Positions 6,891 through 15,102 of a DNA stretch of 64,000 nt are shown here, piece by piece. Origin of the DNA: a virus; IMG/VR virus record IMGVR_UViG_3300024257_000003, positions 1-64,000 of that record. One strand, 5' to 3'. The notes beneath the pieces are model-generated. The model saw nothing but the letters and a program-made list of their open reading frames with translations, did no database searches and was not told the origin of the DNA. The position numbers and the translations under genes are program-made. The number at the start of each line of letters is the position of its first letter. Position 1 is the stretch's first letter.

Positions 6891-9230
6891 ATGTCCAAGG
6901 TAAAGGGAAGCGGCCTGATGGCCGCTTACAACTTCAAAGAAAAGTACGCACGTTATAATGGAGAGGAAAGCAGGAGGGAAGAGTGGCCTGAGTCGGTCCG
7001 TCGCATGTTTTACATGCACGACAACGCTTACGCTCACCTCTTGTCACCTGAAGACCTTGCGGAGGTCAGTGATGCAGAAGATTCTGTAAGGGCGAAGCTC
7101 CTCCTTGGCTCTCAGCGTGCCTTACAATTTGGAGGCAAGGGTGTAGAAGCTCACAACATGAGAATCTACAACTGTGCTGTCTCTTACTGTGACAGACCAA
7201 GGTTCTTTGCAGAAGCCTTTTACATGTTGCTCTGTGGATGCGGCGTAGGGTTCTCGGTGCAGCAGCATCACGTTGCTCAGCTGCCTAAGTTCCGTACTCA
7301 TCCCACACAGATTAGCAAGGTCGTTACGATAAAAGACAGCATCGAAGGATGGGCAGATGCGCTTGACTATCTTGTTAGCTACTATCTTCAGCTAGCTCCT
7401 ATTGATCATGCACAAGAGATTTTTGCAAAGCCTGAATTTGACTACTCTGAGATCCGAGATCGAGGAGCTAAGCTTTCAGTAGGTGGTACCGCCCCAGGAC
7501 CTGAGCCTCTCAGAAGAGCCTTAGAAAAGATTAAGGCAATCTTTGAGAGGGCCATTGCAAATGGACAGGCAGAACTTCGCTCCGTTGATGCCTATGATAT
7601 TGTTATGCATGCTTCTGATGCTGTACTTTCTGGCGGCGTGCGTCGTTCTGCTTCTATCGCGCTTTTCTCTCCTGATGATGAGCTCATGGCAGGAGCAAAG
7701 ACTGGCAATTGGTTCATTGATAATCCTCAGCGTGGCAGGAGTAATAACTCTGCTGTTCTTGTAAGAGGAGTGGACAACCTAGAGAACTTCAAACGACTCA
7801 TGAGGTCTGTCCGAGAGTTTGGAGAGCCTGGGTTCATCTTTGTTGAATCTCTTGAATATATCTACAACCCTTGCGTAGAAGTTGGCATGTGTCCGGTTCT
7901 AATCTTGGATCCAAATGGAGATGTTGTAGAACAATATACATTAGACCTACTTAATTTCACGAAACGAAATGAATGGACCGCAGAGGGATATACATTTCGG
8001 AGTGGATGGCAGTGCTGCAATCTTACGGAAATGAATGCTTCTGCCTGGACCTCTCAGCATGATGCATATAAATGTGCACGTCATGCAGCGATTATTGGGA
8101 CCCTTCAGGCTGGCTACACTGATCCTGGATATCTAACAGCAACTTCACAACTCATCATTGAAAGAGAGTCCCTCCTGGGTGTTTCCATGACAGGGATGAT
8201 GGATAATACGACGTTGTCGTTAGATCCAATTGTGCTTAGGAGGATGGCTGAGATTGTTCGTGAAACAAACGCAGAGTGGGCCGCAAAGATTGGTATCAAT
8301 CCTGCTGCTAGAACCACATGCGTAAAACCTGCTGGTAACAGTTCGGTCCTTCTGTCTGAAAGGTTCTTCGTAGCCTCTGGCTGTCACGCGCACCACGCTA
8401 AGAGAATGATTCGTAGAGTCCAGGCACACAAGGATGGTCCCATCCTACAGTGGTTTAAGGAACATAATCCTCATATGATTGAGGAGAGTGTTTGGAGTGC
8501 AAACAAGACTGATGATGTGATTAGCTTCCCCATTGAGATTCAAGAGGGGGCTCTCACAAAGGATCACTTTACGGCAATTCAATTCTTAAGCACTGTCGCA
8601 CTGATTCAAAAGAACTGGGTCATCCCTGGCACAGCTAGACCAATGTCCTGCGAAGGCTTAACGCATAATGTATCCAATACATGCACCGTTCAGCCTGATG
8701 AGTGGGGTGACGTCGGACGCTATATCTATGAGAACAAGAAGCTCTTCTCTGGGCTTTCTCTCTTGAGTAGCTCGGGAGATTTCATCTACAGGCAAGCCCC
8801 TATGCAGAGGATTGTCTTTGAGGATGAGCTTGCGGAACAGTTTGGTAGATCTAACGTTGGTGCAGCTAAGCATTTGAAGCGTCATATAGAAAGGCGCTAC
8901 GGTAGCCTTCACGACGTCATGATGCCACTTAAGATGGTACTTGAGGGGTACACCACAGAAGAGGCTATAGAGGGCACCAAGGTGCATCCAGAGCTACTGT
9001 GGGATACCTATAAGAGGATCCGTGCTGTCATCCATGTTGAAGACACAGATGACATCCTATTTCTACTGTCCGCTATAGGACATGAGGAACTATGGAAGAG
9101 CCTTACTGAAAATATGGTTGATGTAGATTACTCTCAGCTCTATGAGGGAGAGGATCTTACAAAGCTTGCAGACAATATTGCCTGTGGTGGTGGCTCTTGC
9201 GAGCTGGACTTTAGCATTCCAAAGGAATAA
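6891..9230 (+). CDS. nrdJ: Adenosylcobalamin-dependent (class II, monomeric) ribonucleotide reductase
   Basis: Makes deoxyribonucleotides from ribonucleotides with a coenzyme B12-generated thiyl radical. Length 779 aa, usual for the monomeric class II type. Landmarks: RIYNCAVSY with Cys95 (first redox Cys of the active-site pair); NPCVE at 326-330 (Asn326, Cys328 as radical Cys, Glu330), the class II N-x-C-x-E motif; CCNLTEMN; and ACGGGSCELD near the end, with Cys765 and Cys770 as the shuttle cysteines. It is not a two-subunit class I enzyme, so aerobic iron chemistry is not needed but B12 from the host is. A strong AGGAGG at 6878-6883 sets the start. It acts with the dUTPase, ThyA and DHFR genes downstream. 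Confidence 0.92.
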   Translation: MSKVKGSGLMAAYNFKEKYARYNGEESRREEWPESVRRMFYMHDNAYAHLLSPEDLAEVSDAEDSVRAKLLLGSQRALQFGGKGVEAHNMRIYNCAVSYCDRPRFFAEAFYMLLCGCGVGFSVQQHHVAQLPKFRTHPTQISKVVTIKDSIEGWADALDYLVSYYLQLAPIDHAQEIFAKPEFDYSEIRDRGAKLSVGGTAPGPEPLRRALEKIKAIFERAIANGQAELRSVDAYDIVMHASDAVLSGGVRRSASIALFSPDDELMAGAKTGNWFIDNPQRGRSNNSAVLVRGVDNLENFKRLMRSVREFGEPGFIFVESLEYIYNPCVEVGMCPVLILDPNGDVVEQYTLDLLNFTKRNEWTAEGYTFRSGWQCCNLTEMNASAWTSQHDAYKCARHAAIIGTLQAGYTDPGYLTATSQLIIERESLLGVSMTGMMDNTTLSLDPIVLRRMAEIVRETNAEWAAKIGINPAARTTCVKPAGNSSVLLSERFFVASGCHAHHAKRMIRRVQAHKDGPILQWFKEHNPHMIEESVWSANKTDDVISFPIEIQEGALTKDHFTAIQFLSTVALIQKNWVIPGTARPMSCEGLTHNVSNTCTVQPDEWGDVGRYIYENKKLFSGLSLLSSSGDFIYRQAPMQRIVFEDELAEQFGRSNVGAAKHLKRHIERRYGSLHDVMMPLKMVLEGYTTEEAIEGTKVHPELLWDTYKRIRAVIHVEDTDDILFLLSAIGHEELWKSLTENMVDVDYSQLYEGEDLTKLADNIACGGGSCELDFSIPKE

Positions 9231-9451
9231 TGATGAAGATTACGTACGAGAAGAGCAATGCAACTCCTATTGCTGATTGCAAGCCAGGCTCACTATACCG
9301 CCTTGAGGGCGGTAGCACTCCATTGTTTTGTATCTTTACCTCAAATGGGGAGAGGTTCTTTTATATGAGCACTGGTGGGAGTAAGGAATTGTCGCCATCA
9401 GATACTCTTTATGAATTGGATGCTGAGCTTGTGATAAAGGGGGACCTATGA
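9230..9451 (+). CDS. Unknown protein, 73 aa
   Basis: Not recognised. Starts within the TAATG of the nrdJ stop (a second in-frame ATG follows at 9233). Predicted beta-rich: CKPGSLYRLEGG, then LFCIFTSNGERFFYM. No known motif. ATGA overlap with the next gene. Confidence 0.65.
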   Translation: MMKITYEKSNATPIADCKPGSLYRLEGGSTPLFCIFTSNGERFFYMSTGGSKELSPSDTLYELDAELVIKGDL

Positions 9452-9792
9452 GTAGGAAGCTTATTTCTTTTGATGAGGTCAGAAACAAGGGTTACCTTCA
9501 AGAGGTGAACCGTCAGTTCTTTCATCCGCTAGGCATTGCCCTTGCTCTTATCTACGATGTAGATGAGGAAACAGGAGAGCGTACTGCCACTGATCAGGTT
9601 GAGTTCCTAGACTGTAGGAATGACCCTGAGGGCTACTGCTTTGATGAAGAGTATATGAGGGAGAATGCTGAGCGCTTTTGGGCCAGGTCTGAAAACGTCC
9701 TTGAGGAGCTTGCGGCTAAAGCGCACGCAAGAAGTCACTTGTTTGGGTATATCGTCCAGTCGCTACCGAAGAAGCTGTCTGACGATGGGTAA
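9448..9792 (+). CDS. Unknown protein, 114 aa
   Basis: Not recognised. The segment RQFFHPLGIALALIYD, then D-E-E-T-G-E-R, suggests a small alpha/beta protein found among phage hypothetical proteins. Its start overlaps the previous stop by 4 bases and its end overlaps the MazG-like gene by 8. Confidence 0.65.
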   Translation: MSRKLISFDEVRNKGYLQEVNRQFFHPLGIALALIYDVDEETGERTATDQVEFLDCRNDPEGYCFDEEYMRENAERFWARSENVLEELAAKAHARSHLFGYIVQSLPKKLSDDG

Positions 9793-10108
9793 GCTAGTAA
9801 GGGATAAGATTCCTGAGATTATCGAGGCGTCTGGAAGGACGCCTCTGTTTTATGAAACTTCAGGACATAACTATTGGGAGTTCCTGATAGATAAGCTTCT
9901 TGAAGAGGCTCGTGAAGCCTCAGAGCACACTCCTTACAAGAAGGGCCGGGCTGGGATTGAATCTGAACTAGCTGACGTTCTGGAAGTCTTGTATGCCCTC
10001 TGTGATAATCTAGACGTTCCCTTTGCGTCCATCCAAGAGGCCAGGCTTCAAAAGAAGATGGAACGTGGTGGCTTTTCTAAGGGATATATACTAACAGGAG
10101 TGGAATGA
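9785..10108 (+). CDS. MazG/phosphoribosyl-ATP pyrophosphohydrolase-like protein
   Basis: The 107-residue product begins MGKLVRDKIPEII, the signature of this all-alpha pyrophosphohydrolase subgroup, followed by LLEEAREA and ELADVLEVLYAL, which carry the E-x-x-E and E-x-x-D metal-binding positions. Members hydrolyse (d)NTPs to monophosphates and pyrophosphate; substrate unknown here. Start chosen at ATG 9785 because the signature begins there; the frame is open further upstream but unlike the family. A nucleotide-pool or alarmone role is inference. Confidence 0.75.
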   Translation: MGKLVRDKIPEIIEASGRTPLFYETSGHNYWEFLIDKLLEEAREASEHTPYKKGRAGIESELADVLEVLYALCDNLDVPFASIQEARLQKKMERGGFSKGYILTGVE

Positions 10109-10677
10109 TGGGTGACGGTAAGTCGTGGGCGGCCGATGAGGAGAAGCGAGCTGCGGACGAGGCGCGGATGGCGAAGCGCCTCGTGGAGACTCGCCATGCG
10201 CTTCTAGCTCTAGCGGAGAGGGAAGCAGAACAGTATGTCCCTATCTTTAAGGCAGAAGACGCAACAACTGCTTCTGTTAGGAATACAGCATGCAAGACGG
10301 TCCTTCAGCTAGGCTCTTCTCTTGAGGGAGATGAATGTCCTAATTGCGAGAATGGCGTTCTAGACAAGGACCTTGCTGGCAATTTATGTTGCACGGGAGA
10401 GTGTGGCTGTATTTTCCCTGCGGGAACGACTAAGCTAGAAGATCCTGCCGAGAAAGATCTCATTGATGATGAGATGATTAATCATCCCAGCCACTACAAC
10501 AATGGTTCCATTGAGTGTATCGACTACATTGAAGACCAAGAGCTTAACTATCATGCAGGCTGTGCGGTCAAATATATTGCACGCTATCGCTTCAAGGGCA
10601 CTCCCGTCAAAGACTTGCGCAAAGCCTCATGGTATCTCCTTAGGCTGGCTAATAGGCTAGAAGCAAAGGAAAAGTAA
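10105..10677 (+). CDS. DUF3310 protein with a zinc-ribbon-like segment
   Basis: Three parts are visible. Residues 1-55 form an Ala/Glu/Arg-rich helix. Residues 78-102 hold CPNCENG then CCTGECGC, a likely zinc ribbon. Residues 125-185 match DUF3310: INHPSHYNNGSIECIDYIED, then CAVKYIARYRFKG and DLRKASWYLLRL. DUF3310 proteins are common in phage nucleotide-metabolism or replication clusters, sometimes as part of nucleotide kinases; function is not established. Fusion of a ribbon to DUF3310 is notable. Confidence 0.75.
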   Translation: MMGDGKSWAADEEKRAADEARMAKRLVETRHALLALAEREAEQYVPIFKAEDATTASVRNTACKTVLQLGSSLEGDECPNCENGVLDKDLAGNLCCTGECGCIFPAGTTKLEDPAEKDLIDDEMINHPSHYNNGSIECIDYIEDQELNYHAGCAVKYIARYRFKGTPVKDLRKASWYLLRLANRLEAKEK

Positions 10678-10965
10678 ATGGCAGTTTATACAGGAGAGGT
10701 TAGGGGAGACTTTGATTCAAGGGTTGACCTGGTCAAATGGGACAACTACGGACTTGAATTTAAGTTTGCTGCCTTGAATGATGAGGCTTATGTTATCAAG
10801 CAAGATGCAAAGGGGAAATGGGTGGCAGGCGAGTGGGTGGTAACAGAGGATAAGCTAAGCCAGCTCTTGCGTTCTCTTATCAGAGGCATGGGCTTTGGTA
10901 GATTTAGGATGGGCAAGGGTAGGAACACCACATTCATAGGAATAGTAGAAGTAGAAAATGTCTAA
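10678..10965 (+). CDS. Unknown protein, 95 aa
   Basis: Not recognised. Directly follows the DUF3310 gene stop and overlaps the recA start by 8 bases. Predicted beta-rich N-terminal half, then a basic helix and a Gly/Arg-rich stretch ([13 protein letters not shown]) that might bind nucleic acid. Confidence 0.65.
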   Translation: MAVYTGEVRGDFDSRVDLVKWDNYGLEFKFAALNDEAYVIKQDAKGKWVAGEWVVTEDKLSQLLRSLIRGMGFGRFRMGKGRNTTFIGIVEVENV

Positions 10966-11581
10966 AGATGATGCCCTCGGGCTCTTGATTAAGTCTTGCG
11001 AAAAGCAATTTGGTGAAGGTGCGGTCTTTGACCTCTCCTCATCTACTGTGCCCAAGGTTCCTAAGGTAAGCTTTGGGTCTATTAAGATAGACATTGCTGC
11101 AGGTGGTGGTGCCGGGAAGGGTCGTATCATTGAGGTCTATGGTCCTGAAAGCTCAGGTAAGACGACCCTGTGTTTGAATCTCCTTAGAGAGATTCAAAAT
11201 GATCCAGATTATGTTGCTGAAGGCAGACGACCTCTATTTATTGATGCAGAGCATGCCCTTGACCTAGAGTATGCTACTAATTGCATTGGAGTAGACCCTA
11301 ATAATTTGTTGGTGGCCCAGCCCGATGTTGGTGAAGATGCGCTAGAGATAGCTGACATCTTCATTAGGAGTGGGAAGGTCTCGGCGGTCTTTGTCGACTC
11401 TGTTTCAGCACTACTCCCCAGAGCAGAGCTTGAGGGAGAGATGGGCAAGTCTCATGTTGGACTGCTTGCTAGGCTTATGTCGCAGGCTCTGCGTAAGTTG
11501 GTAGGACTTTGCCATAAGACTGGTACGATTCTTGTCTTTACTAACCAAATTCGTATGAAGATTGGTGTGATGTTTGGAAAT
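10958..11581 (+). CDS. recA: RecA recombinase, exon 1
   Basis: Encodes residues 1-208 of RecA, which forms filaments on ssDNA and drives strand exchange. Walker [10 protein letters not shown] is at 62-70, then [23 protein letters not shown] (Walker B) and [15 protein letters not shown]. The reading frame runs on for five intron codons to a stop at 11599, but RecA homology stops after the Asn codon AAT (11579-11581) and resumes with P-E-T-T at 12513. The splice point lies in loop L2, the most conserved DNA-contact loop. The last exon base is T, as group I introns require. Joined to 12513-13112 it gives a 407-residue RecA. Confidence 0.9.
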
Positions 11582-12512
11582 CAACTTTTAGCTGCATAAA
11601 CTAAGACTACATCAGTTATTGATCCGCTTAGGAGGATCTGCTGATGATTATAAATGGTTATAAATTCAATAAAATTGATGAATCTCATGTTGAGTACTTA
11701 AAGGCTCACTATCAGGATAAACTAACGGATCTTTGTGAGGGCCTTGGCCTTTCCGATGAAACAGTTTATCGAATGATAAAAGCACTGGGCATCCAGCGAG
11801 AGAGGCATTGGAAGAGATCTATACCTCGGAATAAAGAGGCAGAAGATCTAATGAGAGATCCATATCTCTCACATGTAAAAATTGCAAAGAAGTACAATTG
11901 TACACCGGAAGCAGTTGCAAAGCGACGGACTGACCTTGGCGTTACAGTCAGAAGGAATATGTGTTCCACTCAGCTAGAAGATAGGATTCAACTTATCCTA
12001 GAAGAGATTGGGCTAGCATATATCCCACAACGAAACCTAGACAAATGGTCAATAGACTTTTATCTGGGTTGCAATTTTTACATAGACGTTCATGGTTCAT
12101 GGGCACATTCAAAACCTAAGATTGTCGAAAGAGACAAGCGCAAGGCAAAATGGATGGAAGACAAGGGATTTAAATACCTTGTCATTCGTGAATCGGATAT
12201 TGAAGAAGCCAAAAATAAGATCTTAGATTTTGCATCTGGGTTTCCCTTAGCGGTAACGTTAAGTAAAAAACCTTGTGAACTGCTACCCGCAGGTGTCGCC
12301 TCTAGGCGGCTAACGGTGAAACCCTTCATAATGGGCAATACCGTGCCAAGCCTCATAAATGAGGAAGGTGTAGAGACTATCGAAAGCACATCGAAAGATG
12401 GGAGTGAGTAGAGTAGGGATAGAGATAGGTACTATCCCCAAGCGCAAGGCTCCTCGTTTGAGGATGATGATATAGTCCGAGCCATAGAGATGATAAATCT
12501 ATGGGAGTCTCG
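11582..12512 (+). mobile_element. Group I intron in recA, with homing endonuclease gene
   Basis: The 931-base insertion splits RecA between the Asn and Pro codons of G-N-P-E-T-T. Upstream exon ends in T and the intron ends in G, the group I rule. The 3' part holds group I core-like sequence: GTAGAGACTATCGAAAGC (12362-12379) can pair its GACTA with TAGTC in GATATAGTCCGAGCC (about 12469-12483), as P7 strands do. An endonuclease gene fills most of the element and its 3' end runs into the core. The precise P1 helix was not resolved by eye. Confidence 0.85.
11644..12411 (+). CDS. Intron-encoded homing endonuclease, EDxHD (Vsr-like) type
   Basis: Has its own AGGAGG at 11631-11636. Residues 10-110 contain two HTH-like segments (DLCEGLGLSDETVYRMIKAL and HVKIAKKYNCTPEAVAKRR), typical DNA-binding parts of intron endonucleases. 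Residues 115-185 resemble the Vsr-like/EDxHD nuclease fold: ILEEIGLAYIPQ, SIDFYLG, FYIDVHGSWAH (D-x-H), then DKRKAKWMEDKGFKYLVI. The founding member, I-Bth0305I, also sits in a phage recA intron. The last ~55 residues are probably intron core read as protein. It would cleave intronless recA to spread the intron. Confidence 0.75.
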   Translation: MIINGYKFNKIDESHVEYLKAHYQDKLTDLCEGLGLSDETVYRMIKALGIQRERHWKRSIPRNKEAEDLMRDPYLSHVKIAKKYNCTPEAVAKRRTDLGVTVRRNMCSTQLEDRIQLILEEIGLAYIPQRNLDKWSIDFYLGCNFYIDVHGSWAHSKPKIVERDKRKAKWMEDKGFKYLVIRESDIEEAKNKILDFASGFPLAVTLSKKPCELLPAGVASRRLTVKPFIMGNTVPSLINEEGVETIESTSKDGSE

Positions 12513-13112
12513 CCAGAGACGACTAGTGGAGGCAACGCTCTGAAGTTTGCTGCCTCTCAGAGGATTGACATTCGTCGCAAGACAAGTGCAGCAGATACTG
12601 AGAAGGATGCAGATGGAAATGTATTCCGCATCCCGACGACGGTCAAGTTCGTAAAGAACAAGCTGTTTCCTCCCTTCCGAGTTGCTCACATTGATATGGA
12701 AATGAATGTTGGCATCAACAGAACAGCAGAAATCTTGGACCTTGCCGCTGACAACGACATAATTCTTAAGTCAGGGGCATGGTACGAATACGTTGACCCC
12801 TCCCGAACGGAACTCTTGTTAAAGCTTCGTCAGCATGAGGATGTAAAGGCTTTGATCCAAGAGATTAAAGCCGCTCCAAAGGATTTTAATGTCGTTCCGG
12901 AAAGTATCAAGGAAGGAGCTCGAAAGATAGGTCCCCTTCTTGATGCCTTGGAGTTCGATGACAAGGGCTGGAGGGTTCAAGGGCGTTCTTCTGCTATAGA
13001 GGCCCTAGGAGAGAGACCAGAGTTATTGGAGGAGCTTAGAGTTCACATTCGTGAAATCTATTTCCCAACCAGTAGCCCACAAGCGGAAGTTTCAGACGAT
13101 ATTCCGTTTTAA
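12513..13112 (+). CDS. recA: RecA recombinase, exon 2, with SSB-like C-terminal tip
   Basis: Continues RecA from PETTSGGNALKFAASQRIDIR (second half of loop L2) to the C-terminal domain. Segments include TTVKFVKNKLFPPFR, then a long C-terminal helical domain. A potential ATG at 12501 is inside the intron and should not be read as the start. The last residues are SDDIPF, matching the tip of bacterial SSB (D-D-I-P-F); RecA proteins normally end in a Glu/Asp-rich tail without Ile-Pro-Phe. The gene ends just before the PhoH-like gene. Confidence 0.9.
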   Translation, partial: PETTSGGNALKFAASQRIDIRRKTSAADTEKDADGNVFRIPTTVKFVKNKLFPPFRVAHIDMEMNVGINRTAEILDLAADNDIILKSGAWYEYVDPSRTELLLKLRQHEDVKALIQEIKAAPKDFNVVPESIKEGARKIGPLLDALEFDDKGWRVQGRSSAIEALGERPELLEELRVHIREIYFPTSSPQAEVSDDIPF

Positions 13113-13126
13113 TTTCAGGAGCTTAA

Positions 13127-14080
13127 ATGCCCGATTCATACACCGGTGTGTACGTCCTCTATGTTGATGAGACCCTAATCGATAGGGTCTTTTCTGAACG
13201 ATCCCTTTCCGTTGAGGAACTCTTAGACGGAACGTTGAGTGAAGATGCTTGCAAGGAGTTGAATGTTCCAGTTCAAAATACTTCTTGGACTGAGTATCCA
13301 AATACAAACTTTGTTCTAAAGTCTGTCTTCAGACCTAAGAAGTCCGCTCTTGTGAGACTGTCAAAGGATTGCAAGAGAGTTGAAGTCCTTTGGGACTACA
13401 ACAAGACTCCACTGCAAGGCTTGAAGCCACGCAACAAGGAGCAGAACATGCTCCTCAATGCTTTGATGGATGATGAGATTGCATGTGTCGTTGTAGAAGG
13501 CAAGGCAGGAAGTGGGAAGACGCTCTGTGCTCTTGCCGTTGCCTTGGATTGCATTGGATCGCCCAGCTCCCCTTATAAGAAGATTGTTCTTACGAGACCA
13601 ATGTCCTCTGTGGGAGCTCCTTTGGGAGCTCTACCTGGAGATCAAGCGGAGAAGTTCCTTCCTTATCTTGGGAACTACTTCTCGAACTTTGAGTTCCTGT
13701 TAGGGAAGCATGGTCTTGCCTATCTTAAGACCATGATGGAGAAGGGGGACATTGAGATTCTGCCATTGCAACTAATTGGTGGCATCTCATGGCATGATAC
13801 ACTCGTGATTGCCGATGAGGTGCAGTCCTTGAATGCACAACAGATGTATGCACTGGGCACACGCCCTGCTGCAAACTCTAAGTTGATTCTTCTTGGTGAC
13901 AGCGCCCAGAGATATGGTAGGTTCGAGGATGCTAGACACACAGGGCTTTGGAAGATTGCCCACAGTGAGCATGCTCTTCGCTCGCCTTTGGTGAGCTACA
14001 TTAAGCTTCTCAAGCAGGAGAGACACCCGCTTGCTGATGTCTTCTATAATACATTCGTTAATAATGAGGTTGTTGAATGA
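13127..14080 (+). CDS. phoH: PhoH-family ATPase
   Basis: PhoH-like ATPases belong to the superfamily 1 helicase-like P-loop group and are common in phages. Walker A GKAGSGKT lies at 125-132. The family motifs LTRPMSSVGAPLGALPGD and EKFLPYLGNYF follow, then Walker B LVIADEVQSLNAQQM and motif LLGDSAQ. The first ~100 residues are a variable domain. 317 aa is slightly longer than the bare ATPase core. RNA metabolism is the best guess for the cellular role. ATGA overlap with the dUTPase gene. Confidence 0.88.
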   Translation: MPDSYTGVYVLYVDETLIDRVFSERSLSVEELLDGTLSEDACKELNVPVQNTSWTEYPNTNFVLKSVFRPKKSALVRLSKDCKRVEVLWDYNKTPLQGLKPRNKEQNMLLNALMDDEIACVVVEGKAGSGKTLCALAVALDCIGSPSSPYKKIVLTRPMSSVGAPLGALPGDQAEKFLPYLGNYFSNFEFLLGKHGLAYLKTMMEKGDIEILPLQLIGGISWHDTLVIADEVQSLNAQQMYALGTRPAANSKLILLGDSAQRYGRFEDARHTGLWKIAHSEHALRSPLVSYIKLLKQERHPLADVFYNTFVNNEVVE

Positions 14081-14571
14081 GAGTAAGTATTTATAACAAG
14101 GGCGTTTCCTACAACGGGGAGACAGTTAAGTCTCCCCTTCCCAAGGAGAGCACCACAGAGGCGGCGGCAGTAGATGTTTCTACTCCCGTCCCCTTTGTTC
14201 TTGAGGTTGGTGCTAAGCATCTGGTTGACACAGGCTTGATTATCAAGGCTCCTCGAGGGTATTGCATCCAGGTCCTACCTCGTAGCGGACTGGCTTGCAA
14301 GAAGGGGATTACCATCCCTAACGCTCCTGGTCTAATTGATAGAGACTACTGTGGCCCAGATGATGTGATCAAGATCATGCTTGTGAATCAGGGGAAGGAG
14401 GCTGTGGAGTTTAAGGCGGGAGATAGGGTGGCGCAGCTGCTCTTCACGCCGTACATCACGGTTTCGTGGGATGAGGAAGAGAAGGCCACCTTTGCTAAGG
14501 TAACCTCCAGAGGAGGTTTTGGTAGCACTGGCGTAGATAGGAAGAGTGGACTTTGGAACAGAAGAACCTAG
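14077..14571 (+). CDS. dut: dUTP diphosphatase (trimeric type)
   Basis: Converts dUTP to dUMP, keeping uracil out of DNA and supplying thymidylate synthase. All five trimeric dUTPase motifs are visible: AAAVDV (29-34), PRSGLA (68-73), GLIDRDYCG (85-93), RVAQLLF (117-123) and the C-terminal RGGFGSTG (145-152). Length 164 aa is normal. It fits with nrdJ, thyA and DHFR in the same operon block. Confidence 0.93.
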   Translation: MRVSIYNKGVSYNGETVKSPLPKESTTEAAAVDVSTPVPFVLEVGAKHLVDTGLIIKAPRGYCIQVLPRSGLACKKGITIPNAPGLIDRDYCGPDDVIKIMLVNQGKEAVEFKAGDRVAQLLFTPYITVSWDEEEKATFAKVTSRGGFGSTGVDRKSGLWNRRT

Positions 14572-14744
14572 ACGTTGAAACATTAAACATCTGTGTTAAT
14601 GTCCTTGAGTCCCTATGTCATGGTCCAGCACTAGCATCTAGGAGTTCCTATTATGCTGTGCTGGACATGCAGTATCCTAATATTAAAGCCGTCTCCTTTG
14701 GAGACGTCGTAGAAGAGAGAAAACTAAGAAAAGGTTGGTTCTAA
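14553..14744 (+). CDS. Small unknown protein, 63 aa
   Basis: Not recognised. TTG start at 14553 preceded by GGAAGAGTGG, overlapping the dUTPase end by 19 bases. Helical N-terminal half, basic C-terminus (ERKLRKGWF). Its stop overlaps the next ATG (TAATG). Confidence 0.5.
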   Translation: MEQKNLDVETLNICVNVLESLCHGPALASRSSYYAVLDMQYPNIKAVSFGDVVEERKLRKGWF

Positions 14745-14938
14745 TGAATAAGAACGCACGCATTGCCTTCTGGGCAGATGAGACTGGCTTCTGGATGAGT
14801 GTTAATGAGGGTAGCTTGGAGCGTCCTAACTGGATTGTTCAGGACATCCCTTCGGGTCATCTTAATCTGGAAATGTCAGAAGATAAGATTCAGGTGAAGA
14901 TTACTCCTGTGGTAGCTGAAGTGAAAATTGATCTTTAG
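14744..14938 (+). CDS. Small unknown protein, 64 aa
   Basis: Not recognised. Starts at ATG 14744 in a TAATG overlap. Predicted beta-rich (ARIAFWADETGFWMSV, then KIQVKITPVVAEVKIDL). It is the last gene before a 164-base non-coding gap. Confidence 0.6.
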   Translation: MNKNARIAFWADETGFWMSVNEGSLERPNWIVQDIPSGHLNLEMSEDKIQVKITPVVAEVKIDL

Positions 14939-15102
14939 CTGATCTCCCTCCAGCCTAGATCCTCTCCACCCACCTGTGGACCCGCCCGCAACCTCAAAGG
15001 CCAGCAGGGCCTTCAGTCCCAGTAAAGCTCTTCCAAATTGGGAAGATAATCATTACCACTCCTTTATTAGTTATGTTAAGCAATAACAGCAGGAGCTCCT
15101 CC
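14939..15102 (+). other. Intergenic stretch, C/T-rich, small hairpin
   Basis: The only clear non-coding gap in this cluster. The first half is C-rich. CTTCC and GGAAG near 15028-15043 could form a short hairpin with an A/T loop, but no T-run follows, so it is not a clear terminator. A/T-rich bases before AGGAG (15091-15095) could hold a promoter; no good -35/-10 pair was seen. Confidence 0.3.

Noticed and set aside
9665-9784. Longer start for the MazG-like protein
   Set aside because: The family signature begins exactly at ATG 9785; the upstream codons overlap the previous gene and look non-coding.
12501-12512. ATG 12501 as start of a separate RecA-C protein
   Set aside because: It lies inside the intron end; RecA homology begins at 12513 and exon 1 supplies the N-terminal part.
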